Positions 1 through 7,621 of a stretch of DNA of 64,000 bases are shown in pieces; the first letter of the stretch is position 1, and each line of letters begins with the position of its first letter. Where the stretch lies: assembly GCA_937992195.1 (NCBI GenBank), contig CALKKV010000043.1:1-64000 (forward strand), written 5' to 3'. A program made the translations under genes and the position numbers. This DNA is from an uncultured Gammaproteobacteria bacterium. GTDB lineage: Bacteria > Pseudomonadota > Gammaproteobacteria > Arenicellales > Poriferihabitantaceae. The notes below the pieces were generated by a model. The model saw only the letters and a program-made list of their open reading frames with translations, was not told the DNA's origin and ran no database searches.

Positions 1-192
1 GTAATCAGGCGCACCATCACTATCGGTATCAGGGCCACCTGTTGAGTCGCCCTCGATAGAGTCTGGAATACCATCATTATCAGAATCTGTTTCGCGGAAG
101 TCTGGGGTGCCATCACTATCCGTATCTGGACCACCATTGCTATCACCTTCGATTGAATCTGGGATTCCATCATTATCTGAATCGGTATCACG
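1..192 (-). repeat. Tandem 96-bp coding repeat (32-residue TSP3 unit)
   Basis: Bases 1-96 and 97-192 align with only scattered substitutions and no gaps, giving a 32-residue period that reads TDSDNDGIPDSIEGDS followed by a second DTDSDG calcium loop. The more distal repeats (200-850) are diverged in sequence and spacing. Near-identity at the window edge suggests recent duplication and probably more copies to the left. Confidence 0.8.
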
Positions 193-3039
193 ATAGTCGT
201 TTTCGCCGTCACCATCTGTGTCTTCGTATGCATCCAGCGGATCATCAACGCCATTGCTCGCGTCCCATAGCTGATCTGCATCGTCTACGTCGTCATATTG
301 GTTTTGCAAACCATCACTGTCCGTATCACCTGTATCACCAGTCGCTGGCAATCCGCTTTCAAAGCTATCAGGAATACCGTCATCATCGGAATCCGAATCT
401 AGATAATCCGATACTCCGTCACTGTCAGTATCTTCCGGCGCATCAAACGTGCCGCCAAAAGTTGTGTCGTTATCGTCGAACACATCAAGTACACCATCAC
501 TATCCGCATCGGCTGTCGCTGTGCTTGGGTCCTGAAAAGCTGCAGTCGGATCCGCTTCTACGGTATCAACGATACCGTCGTTATCCGAATCAATATCGAC
601 ATAGTCTTGCGAACCATCACTGTCAGTATCTACCGGGTCAGTCCCAGTATCCGCTGAAAGATCACCGTCTTCAAAAACATCGATAATGCCATCATCATCA
701 GAGTCCGCTTGACCATCTTCGCCAAGACTCACCGTACCATCGCTGTTTATGTCAGCAGCAATACCTGCTGCGTCACCGCTTTCAACGAGGTCACTAATAC
801 CATCATTATCTGAATCAAGATCTACGTGATCACCAACTCCGTCACCATCGGTGTCGCGCACTGTTTCATAATTAATCTCATGTACTGCAAGTGTGACATT
901 TGAATTTGCGCCATTTTGCTTCCAAGAATCAAACTCTATTCGAGTTGCTCCTTCAACAAATATCTCCAGGGTTTGAACTGTAAGATCAGGATTGGTTGAC
1001 TGGATGCCGTCACTGGTATACCTAAAGTCCGCTCCACTGGTCACTACTCCGGGAGTAATGTTTGAAAAGTTACTTGCGTCCAAGGTGATAGGATTACCGT
1101 CTGCATCGAATGCGCGGAATTCAACAGTATCAGCAAAGTCAATACCCGAGAGCGTGAAACCAACACCGCCAGAATCCTCGGCCAAATCAAAATCTAGTGC
1201 ATACGTCGAAAATTGTGTCGCACCATTCGCATCACCTTGTGTATTTTGTACCTGCAAATATAAATAGTCAGTCGGAACCCCTTGTTGCGGACCGTCGCGT
1301 AGCTCAACCCCATCATTCCACTGGATATCATTAGTGCCCCCAGTAACTAATGATGCGGTGAAATCAAAACTACCAACAACATTTCCATCAGCGTCTTGCA
1401 GCTCCCCGAGATCTTCAAGCAACAGCGATTCTGCCGTAGGATCCTGATCATCAGGAGAATCTATCAAATCCGTGTTGGTGGCAACTCCTGAGGTATTTAG
1501 ATCATCAACCGTACTATCATAAGCAAAGTTTCCTTCTTCGGTATCTAATATGCCGTCATTATCACTATCCAGATCATCAGCATCTGGTACACCATCACCA
1601 TCAACGCCCAACACACCCGCAAACGCAAACGCGTTACCCGCGTTGAGCGCTGCTGCTACTTCGATATCGCCTGTTGCGACTTCAAGCTCCCAGTCTCCGC
1701 CCGCAGCGGCATTACCGGTCAAGTCATCGGAAGCAGCCACATCCGCTTTGGTTAAATCAGCGAATGCTTCAAGAAATTCATTACCACCATGATCACCAAC
1801 ATCACAGCCGTAAAGTAGAATATCGCCGTTGTCCGCGAGTGCTTCACCCCATTGGGCTACCAGCTCTGCGTAATCATCCAGGTTATCTAACCCAATTGAC
1901 TCATTGCCCAGACGCACCTGTCCTGTAGAACCATGTGAAATCACATGGACGCCAGCAAGCTCATTTAGGTTATCTAGGGTTTGGGTAATTTGATCTACGG
2001 CGCTTTCATCAGTTTGCAAAACTACAACCAATGTACCGTCTATAAATATATGACTAGGGAGCGCTTGTTGCTCAGCGGCTTCTACCTCTTCATCTGATAC
2101 TTCAGGCGCTTCTGCTAACGGATCATTGTCGTCGTAAGAGAATTCGCCAAGCAGGTTTTCCAAACTATCTTCATCAACATCAATGGCTGCCCCGGAATTG
2201 CCATTGCTCAAAGAAGTTTGCTCTAGATCAGCAAGAACACCTGCTAAAAGATCTTCGTATCCTTCGATCGATGCGTCAATAAAAATCACTTCTTCTACAT
2301 CGGCATCATCATAGTCAACTATATCCGTGTCGACCTCTGTAATTACAGCAGCTTCTTCGGCTGCGTTTTCTTCAATTTCTTCTATTTCTTCTTCATTTAC
2401 TACGCTCTCTACACTATCTACACTATCCTGGCTTGGTGGTGCTTGGGCTTGAGGAACAACAGGCTCTATCAGGTCCTCATCATCTTCATTCACGTTTTGA
2501 GAATCAATTTCATCACCAAACTCTTCTTCTATAACCTCCAGCTCAGCTGAAGCTTCTTCCAGCAACTCTGCTGATGCAAGTTCATCACTAAAAACAGGCT
2601 GAACGTCTACCTCTAGTAACTCTGCTCCAGCTGCTTCATCTTCTTCGATAGCTGCCTCTAGCGCCTCTAAATCTTCAGAACTGTCTCCATCCTCAATGGC
2701 ACTCTCTTCATCAAGTGCGGCAACAGAATCTTCCGTGCTTGACTCTTCAGATTCGTCCAGCGCAACAGTATCTGCTTCAGCGGTGGGTTCACTTGCTGCA
2801 GACTGCTCTGGGGCAGGTGCTTCCGCCGGAATAGGTAAGCTCTCTTCAGCGCCATTTACAGCTTCATCCAGGAGATCGTCCGCGACGATCGCACCAGCTG
2901 CCGCGTCAAACATCTGACGTTTTTCTAGCGTCAGGAGTAAATTCGGTCGATAAAATCCAGTTCGATAACGCTTATAAAGTTCACGAACATCTGAAGATAT
3001 TGGGTTTAGCTTAGCTGAACTCGGCTTTTTTTCTTTCAC
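1..3039 (-). CDS. Giant surface/secreted protein with DUF4347 and thrombospondin type 3 repeats (N-terminal 1013 aa, C-terminus outside window)
   Basis: The frame is open from a GTG at 3039 to the window edge. A stop lies two codons upstream and an AGGTG ribosome binding site precedes the GTG, so the start is firm. Residues 25-40 carry LLLTLEKRQMFDAAAG, which resembles the LEPR-type N-terminal motif of many giant bacterial surface proteins. Residues 45-320 are very acidic and low in complexity. Residues about 330-480 match DUF4347, with ISHG (His369) and LYGC (Cys412), the His-Gly and Gly-Cys pair of caspase-like folds, then ASDDLTG. One TSP3 repeat follows, then a roughly 200-residue unassigned domain, then from about 725 an array of DxDxDG calcium-binding repeats. 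No classical signal peptide is seen, which with the upstream TolC gene suggests type I-like export (inference). The C-terminal secretion signal, if any, lies outside. Function unknown; adhesin-like is most likely. Confidence 0.88.
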   Translation of the reverse strand, partial: MKEKKPSSAKLNPISSDVRELYKRYRTGFYRPNLLLTLEKRQMFDAAAGAIVADDLLDEAVNGAEESLPIPAEAPAPEQSAASEPTAEADTVALDESEESSTEDSVAALDEESAIEDGDSSEDLEALEAAIEEDEAAGAELLEVDVQPVFSDELASAELLEEASAELEVIEEEFGDEIDSQNVNEDDEDLIEPVVPQAQAPPSQDSVDSVESVVNEEEIEEIEENAAEEAAVITEVDTDIVDYDDADVEEVIFIDASIEGYEDLLAGVLADLEQTSLSNGNSGAAIDVDEDSLENLLGEFSYDDNDPLAEAPEVSDEEVEAAEQQALPSHIFIDGTLVVVLQTDESAVDQITQTLDNLNELAGVHVISHGSTGQVRLGNESIGLDNLDDYAELVAQWGEALADNGDILLYGCDVGDHGGNEFLEAFADLTKADVAASDDLTGNAAAGGDWELEVATGDIEVAAALNAGNAFAFAGVLGVDGDGVPDADDLDSDNDGILDTEEGNFAYDSTVDDLNTSGVATNTDLIDSPDDQDPTAESLLLEDLGELQDADGNVVGSFDFTASLVTGGTNDIQWNDGVELRDGPQQGVPTDYLYLQVQNTQGDANGATQFSTYALDFDLAEDSGGVGFTLSGIDFADTVEFRAFDADGNPITLDASNFSNITPGVVTSGADFRYTSDGIQSTNPDLTVQTLEIFVEGATRIEFDSWKQNGANSNVTLAVHEINYETVRDTDGDGVGDHVDLDSDNDGISDLVESGDAAGIAADINSDGTVSLGEDGQADSDDDGIIDVFEDGDLSADTGTDPVDTDSDGSQDYVDIDSDNDGIVDTVEADPTAAFQDPSTATADADSDGVLDVFDDNDTTFGGTFDAPEDTDSDGVSDYLDSDSDDDGIPDSFESGLPATGDTGDTDSDGLQNQYDDVDDADQLWDASNGVDDPLDAYEDTDGDGENDYRDTDSDNDGIPDSIEGDSNGGPDTDSDGTPDFRETDSDNDGIPDSIEGDSTGGPDTDSDGAPDY

Positions 3040-3245
3040 GTTTCACCTGCTATAAAAGCATTCAAAATAATTTAATGCGGGTATCGCCTTTTGCTCATTT
3101 ACCCGCGCAAATACAACTTTATTTTCTCTAAAGTTAGGCAAAATTTAATCTACCAACGCTTTAGATACATCTCGATATTTGAATTTTACCGAGACAGACT
3201 TTTCTACTCTCAATTTTAGTCTGAGAAGTCAACCATACTCAACAG

Positions 3246-3289
3246 AAAAACTGCCTCTAAAGCATTGATATGAAAAAGTTTTAGAGGCA
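3246..3289 (-). terminator. Rho-independent terminator between the tolC-like gene and the giant gene
   Basis: Ten-base perfect arms TGCCTCTAAA (3252-3261) and TTTAGAGGCA (3280-3289) enclose an 18-base loop. On the minus strand the stem is followed by GTTTTTC. It lies 39 bases past the stop of the tolC-like gene, so the giant gene probably has its own promoter in 3040-3245. The long loop lowers certainty. Confidence 0.6.
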
Positions 3290-3327
3290 ACAAGATAAAC
3301 GGTTGTTTAATTAGAATAAGTGGTTTC

Positions 3328-4860
3328 TCAGAAGAAGTCGTTATTCAATCTAATCCACTGAGACTCAAATGCCGCACCAGAAGTCGCTGCATCTCCATCC
3401 ACCTCCGGGATAATATCCAAACCAATAGAATTCAAGATCCTTGCGAAAGCGGATTGTGTCTCTGCATACGCATAATTAGTTCGAAGTTGCGAAACCAATG
3501 CATCGGTTCTTGCACGAATCTTATCTAGGTCCGTCTCTTTCGAACTTGCTGACAAGATGTCCGCCATTTCTTGATTCACATCCGACAACTCCTGGCTTGC
3601 ACGATAACGCTGTAAGCTCAACTCATATCGCTTTAGCGATAGTCTTACCTGGGTCATCACCGCCATCGATAATGCCAATCTTCGTGCATCAGCTAGATCA
3701 ACCTGGGCCTGGCGAAACTTCTTCTCAGCCTGCACACCAAAAAGTCCTAGGATATTCCAGGAAAAATCCCAGCTAAAGTCTTCCCATTCATTATTGATCA
3801 AGAAGTCGTTCGCATTACGATGATAACCAACACCAACTTGAAGAGTTGGCAAGAAACGCAACATCGCTTTCTTCACTTCAAGCTGTGAAATGCGCAATCG
3901 GTAGTCTTCTTCTCTTAACTCAGGACGCATCAATAGCGCGTTATCGGCCAAACTCTCATAAGGACGCGTAATATCTTTCGGCTCCAAGTCTTCGCTCGGA
4001 CTCGACAGAGTAAAGTCCGCTTTCGGATGTACATTGATCAGTGCCGCCAAACGAATCTTCGCCAGCCCCATGCGCTCTTGTAATTCATATAGGGAATTTC
4101 GAATCCCAAGCAGACTCGCTTGATAACGCAGCGCTTCCTGACGACTTTGGCTTTGGCTCTGTGCCAGTGCATTCGATTGATTCAACGCTCCTTCAACCGA
4201 ACCAATCAGGCTGCCCATATTGTCTTCCAGCTCTTGTGCGATCCACGCTTTCCAATACGCGTCCACCACATCTTGCGTGATGTTTTGCAGTGTCTTTCTC
4301 TGGCGCTCTTTCGCAATCTCTACTTCTGCACTCGACTGACGTGCTGAGTGGTAGCTCAAACCAAAATCTAAAACATTCCACAAGAGTTCGAGATCTTGTG
4401 TCTCGGTGGTACGTTCCTGACTGGTCGACGGCGGTAAGCTTTCTTCACCGGTTTCAGTATTAATACTTCGCGCACCCGGATCATTGCTCCGGCGGTTATA
4501 GCCAGCGCTCGCAACCAGGTCTGGCAGTAATTCTCTGTTGGAGAAATCAAGCTGTTTAGTCGCCACCGCCAACTCCATAAACTTCACGCGACTATCCAGG
4601 TTGTAGCGCATTGATCGGATAATCGCTTCGCCGAGACCCAAAGAACCCGAAATCGGCTCCTGATCTTGAAACAGCGCTGCTTTGTCCGCGGCTATCCGGG
4701 CGTTGACGTCACCGGTGGTAACCGGGTCACTCTTCACCGAGCATCCTGCAATCAGTAAGGCAAATGACAGCCCTACTCCCATTCGGCTCAACTTTCCTGC
4801 GAACTTCGGCTGAAAACCACTACCTGCTGTGGTAGTAGTGACTTCGCTTTGAATTGGCAT
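3328..4860 (-). CDS. TolC-family outer membrane efflux/secretion lipoprotein
   Basis: A 510-residue outer-membrane factor of the TolC/OprM type. ATG at 4860 was chosen because TTAGGAG sits 7 bases upstream; a longer in-frame extension to 4911 lacks a ribosome binding site and overlaps the tail of the preceding gene. The N-terminus has a basic stretch, a hydrophobic segment and a lipobox LIAGC with the lipidated Cys at residue 40; Ser at +2 fits outer-membrane sorting. Two OEP repeats follow, each rich in long amphipathic helices (QRKTLQNITQDVVDAYWKAW in the first half). The family forms trimeric exit ducts for type I secretion or RND/MacB pumps. Lying between a LysM-like gene and the giant TSP3 gene, it most plausibly serves export of that protein; no ABC or membrane-fusion partner is inside the window. 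Confidence 0.88.
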   Translation of the reverse strand: MPIQSEVTTTTAGSGFQPKFAGKLSRMGVGLSFALLIAGCSVKSDPVTTGDVNARIAADKAALFQDQEPISGSLGLGEAIIRSMRYNLDSRVKFMELAVATKQLDFSNRELLPDLVASAGYNRRSNDPGARSINTETGEESLPPSTSQERTTETQDLELLWNVLDFGLSYHSARQSSAEVEIAKERQRKTLQNITQDVVDAYWKAWIAQELEDNMGSLIGSVEGALNQSNALAQSQSQSRQEALRYQASLLGIRNSLYELQERMGLAKIRLAALINVHPKADFTLSSPSEDLEPKDITRPYESLADNALLMRPELREEDYRLRISQLEVKKAMLRFLPTLQVGVGYHRNANDFLINNEWEDFSWDFSWNILGLFGVQAEKKFRQAQVDLADARRLALSMAVMTQVRLSLKRYELSLQRYRASQELSDVNQEMADILSASSKETDLDKIRARTDALVSQLRTNYAYAETQSAFARILNSIGLDIIPEVDGDAATSGAAFESQWIRLNNDFF

Positions 4861-4879
4861 CAATATACTCCTAAGTTGA

Positions 4880-5218
4880 TTAATTATGTGTAGGTAATAA
4901 GTAAGTGGCACTGAAGCTACATTCCAATCTTGGAACCAATCTTGGAATTCGGTGCTTCGTATTAGGATCGATCAGGTTTAAATCTTTGGTCAGATCAGGG
5001 TTCACTTCAAAAGTCAGCGGCCACTTCGTGAGCTGGCCATAGGCTTTCTCGGCGATGTTCCACAAGGTCTCGTTTTCTGTTTTGGGTAAAAGACTGAGGC
5101 CGAACAAACTGATGCGGTATCTTTTAAAAATACCGGTATTACTCTCCTTTCTGTCTTCGTCTGGCATTCCAATTTTCTTTGACACTCGGTGTTCCCCGTA
5201 ACGTTGCTCTGTCACCAA
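4880..5218 (-). CDS. Small LysM-like domain protein
   Basis: The residues ENETLWNIAEKAYGQLTKWP, followed by FEVNPDLTKDLNLIDPNTKHRIP, fit the LysM fold as found in xkdP/YgaU-like proteins (xDTLWxIAxxxYGxxxxWPxIFExNxDLIxDPxLIxPGxxxxIP). The start is uncertain: TTG at 5218 has no ribosome binding site, GTG at 5185 has GGGGA 8 bases upstream, and an ATG lies at about 5167. No signal peptide is evident for any of them. Its stop is 19 bases before the tolC-like start, so the two are probably co-transcribed. LysM domains bind peptidoglycan glycans; a role in anchoring or guiding the secretion apparatus is inference. Confidence 0.6.
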   Translation of the reverse strand: MVTEQRYGEHRVSKKIGMPDEDRKESNTGIFKRYRISLFGLSLLPKTENETLWNIAEKAYGQLTKWPLTFEVNPDLTKDLNLIDPNTKHRIPRLVPRLECSFSATYLLPTHN

Positions 5219-5866
5219 GTAGTAAGAACACTACGATATCAGCGACAAACTATCTAAAAACTCTTATGCCAGCTTAATCTAGCCGGCACTGAACATGCTG
5301 ACTAAAATAGAATCGATACGCCTGAGGAGCTGAATGATTGAAAGACATTCAGCTAATTAAGGTGCGCTCTATACAGCAATTAATTCCGCTTTTTTTCTAC
5401 TTCTTTAGAAGTGGCGCAGATATTAATAGAGTCAGCTCCCTCACTGGACGTAAATGTATCATGCCAAACACATTAAAAAAACAAAGGTTCAGAAGAAGTT
5501 CAGCAAATGTTTCAAGTCGTTACATTTGCGAATTTTAGCGCTATCAATCGACTTAAATATCATCTCTTCTAGCTCGTCTGCACCATCCATAAACATCAGC
5601 TACGGATAAAATCCAACTCTTTCACGATGCAATGTATTGTTTCGACGACGAACGGTGATAACGCACTATCGTGCAGGAAAAAACCACCTACTCTTCAAAA
5701 TGGGCCGACAGCAAAAACCGACCTTTCAGTTCAGTTTTAACGAGAACGAAATTAAGCAGCACGCATAATAATGTGTGTTTGAGTCACTAAAAATCAATTT
5801 AACATTAATTAGAAAACCCGATAGAGACCTACCCTGTCGAGAATTGATCACAAGAGATTGTACAAA
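5219..5866. other. 648-bp non-coding stretch upstream of the LysM-tolC operon
   Basis: No convincing gene. It must hold the promoter of the LysM-tolC genes and the 3' end of the GT41-like operon, all read leftward. An imperfect inverted repeat, GCCAGCT / AGCCGGC around TAATCT, sits at 5268-5287 and could be an operator or hairpin. A short plus-strand reading frame at 5338-5538 shows no recognisable protein character and I do not call it. Confidence 0.5.
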
Positions 5867-7621
5867 TCAGAGAGATTTCAACGTTGACAAGAATCCTGTG
5901 ACGAACTCTTCTACCTGAGTCAGTGAAGAGTTCTTTAGTCGCTCACGCATACCTGCCCTACTCGTGACAAGCGAGTGGGTGTCGTTACCAAGCGCAGCAG
6001 CTATAGAGATATAACTTTGCACGTTGTCAGAAAGATTTTCAGACATTCCAGCAGCGGTCAGAATACTTCCGGCCCTGGAATTTCCAATAATACGGTTGGC
6101 CATCGCAACTGGAGAAACGCCCATCCACATTGCATCTGCAAGCGCCATATCATCAGTAAGCGGAAACGGGCTAAGAAGCACATCGATTTCAGAATAGCAC
6201 TGGTATCGATCTTCAAAGCGCGACGATCGTGCTTGATAACTCACGCGATCATTTTTCACCCCAGCGGCTTCCAATAAATGATTTAACCTCTCTTCAATCA
6301 ATGTCGAAGGCAACAGCGAGTGGAAGATTTTAAGTTGTGCATTGGGCACCTGGTTCAAAATTTCGGCGAAAGCTCTAACGCTCGCTTCATTAATCTGCAT
6401 AGGGTTAGCAACCACGCCATAGGTTACCGCTTGACCTTTTTCTACGGGAGCAGCAGTTAACTTCGCATCATTGTCTCCGTCGTAAAAATACTGCCCCGAC
6501 GACAGGTGAATCAGACGTTCAGAGAGATCGACTTTATTGTCGTTATTGGTTTCACTTTTACGCTTTGTTAACGGCTGTATTTGCTTATCAACAAAGGCTT
6601 GATCCATTAGCGCTAATTCAGTATTTGAATGAAAAAACGGCCAGCTAATTTGTAAAGGAGCGAGGCGAGTTCTATAGAGCTGCATCAAATTATTTGGCAC
6701 TTGACCAGCACTATCGATTAACACATCGACAGGGTTTTTATTGAACAGCGCAAGAGACCCTTTCGGCGCCGCTGAATCTGTTTGATGAACTTCATCAAAT
6801 AACGAAGTGTACTCATCAGGATCGATCATTGGATTATTGCAAAACCCGATAAACTCAAATTCACTCTGCGCACGAAAACGTCGGAATGCCGGCAAAACAT
6901 ACTTCAAAAATGGCAGGCTAAAAGGACAAACAATCCAGGCGATCCTGGTCACCCCTTCCTTAACACCTTTATCTGATCGATTAATCAATGCCGAGCGCAT
7001 TAAAGCAATCTCACGATCTATTTCCTGCTCTGAAATATCGGCATCGTTCATCATTGCAAACAACCGCCGCTGCAGCGGATAAGTATAGCCAGGCCGCAAT
7101 AGCCTTAGGCGCATCGAAAGGTCGATTAACTCATCGCCTAATCCATAGTCCACATAGAGCTGCGAGAGAAACTCCAAGGCACGTTGATGTCCTGGTTCAT
7201 TATCAAGCACATGCTCAAAACTCGCCACTGCCTGTTTCAATTTCCCGGCGCCGCGATAGGCAAGCCCAGCATTGAAATAATACATATTACGCTCTGGCGC
7301 GATCTCAAGCGCTGCGTCAAAATACCTGCTCGCCTTTTCATATTGCCTGGTTTCCAGCAGCAAACAAGCGTAGTTGTTGTGCGCGGCCTCTGACTTTGGC
7401 CACAGCTCACATACCTTATCGCCAATCTCGAGCATTTCCTGCTTTCTTTCCAGCTTAAGCAGGCAATCAAATCGACCCAACCACGCTAAAGCATCTTCTT
7501 CGTTGCGCTCTAGCAACTCATCCCATTCGGCTATTGATCCGACGTAGTCCTTTACGCTGTACTTCTTTCTAGCACGCGCAACCGCTTGACGCCGGGTTTT
7601 AAATAAATAATTAGGCTTCAT
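5867..7621 (-). CDS. TPR protein with degenerate GT41 (SPINDLY/OGT-like) domain, probable pseudoenzyme
   Basis: A 584-residue protein with TPR-like helices over residues 30-180, followed by a region that aligns along its length with the GT41 domain of the upstream neighbour: RLAPLQISW against RPAPVQISW, and AMWMGVSPVAMAN against ALWMNTPVISLGG. The residues expected to bind or activate UDP-sugar are replaced: the HPVSFF histidine is gone (PFSLPF), DLAGH reads DSAGQ, the FNNLAK lysine reads MQ, and the GGKTHASR loop reads NRIIGNSR. It starts with an ATG overlapping the neighbour's end by 11 bases, so translation is coupled. This fits a non-catalytic partner, comparable in principle to GtfA/GtfB-type pairs (inference). 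Alternatively it is a transferase with a shifted donor specificity. Confidence 0.75.
   Translation of the reverse strand: MKPNYLFKTRRQAVARARKKYSVKDYVGSIAEWDELLERNEEDALAWLGRFDCLLKLERKQEMLEIGDKVCELWPKSEAAHNNYACLLLETRQYEKASRYFDAALEIAPERNMYYFNAGLAYRGAGKLKQAVASFEHVLDNEPGHQRALEFLSQLYVDYGLGDELIDLSMRLRLLRPGYTYPLQRRLFAMMNDADISEQEIDREIALMRSALINRSDKGVKEGVTRIAWIVCPFSLPFLKYVLPAFRRFRAQSEFEFIGFCNNPMIDPDEYTSLFDEVHQTDSAAPKGSLALFNKNPVDVLIDSAGQVPNNLMQLYRTRLAPLQISWPFFHSNTELALMDQAFVDKQIQPLTKRKSETNNDNKVDLSERLIHLSSGQYFYDGDNDAKLTAAPVEKGQAVTYGVVANPMQINEASVRAFAEILNQVPNAQLKIFHSLLPSTLIEERLNHLLEAAGVKNDRVSYQARSSRFEDRYQCYSEIDVLLSPFPLTDDMALADAMWMGVSPVAMANRIIGNSRAGSILTAAGMSENLSDNVQSYISIAAALGNDTHSLVTSRAGMRERLKNSSLTQVEEFVTGFLSTLKSL

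Noticed and set aside
153-2917. Several plus-strand frames opposite the giant gene (His/Arg- and Ser/Ala-rich)
   Set aside because: They are antisense shadows of the acidic repeat-rich protein; their odd composition follows from complementing Asp/Glu/Ser codons.
5338-5538. 66-residue plus-strand reading frame in the gap before the LysM gene
   Set aside because: No ribosome binding site, no recognisable domain, basic and low-complexity composition; likely chance.
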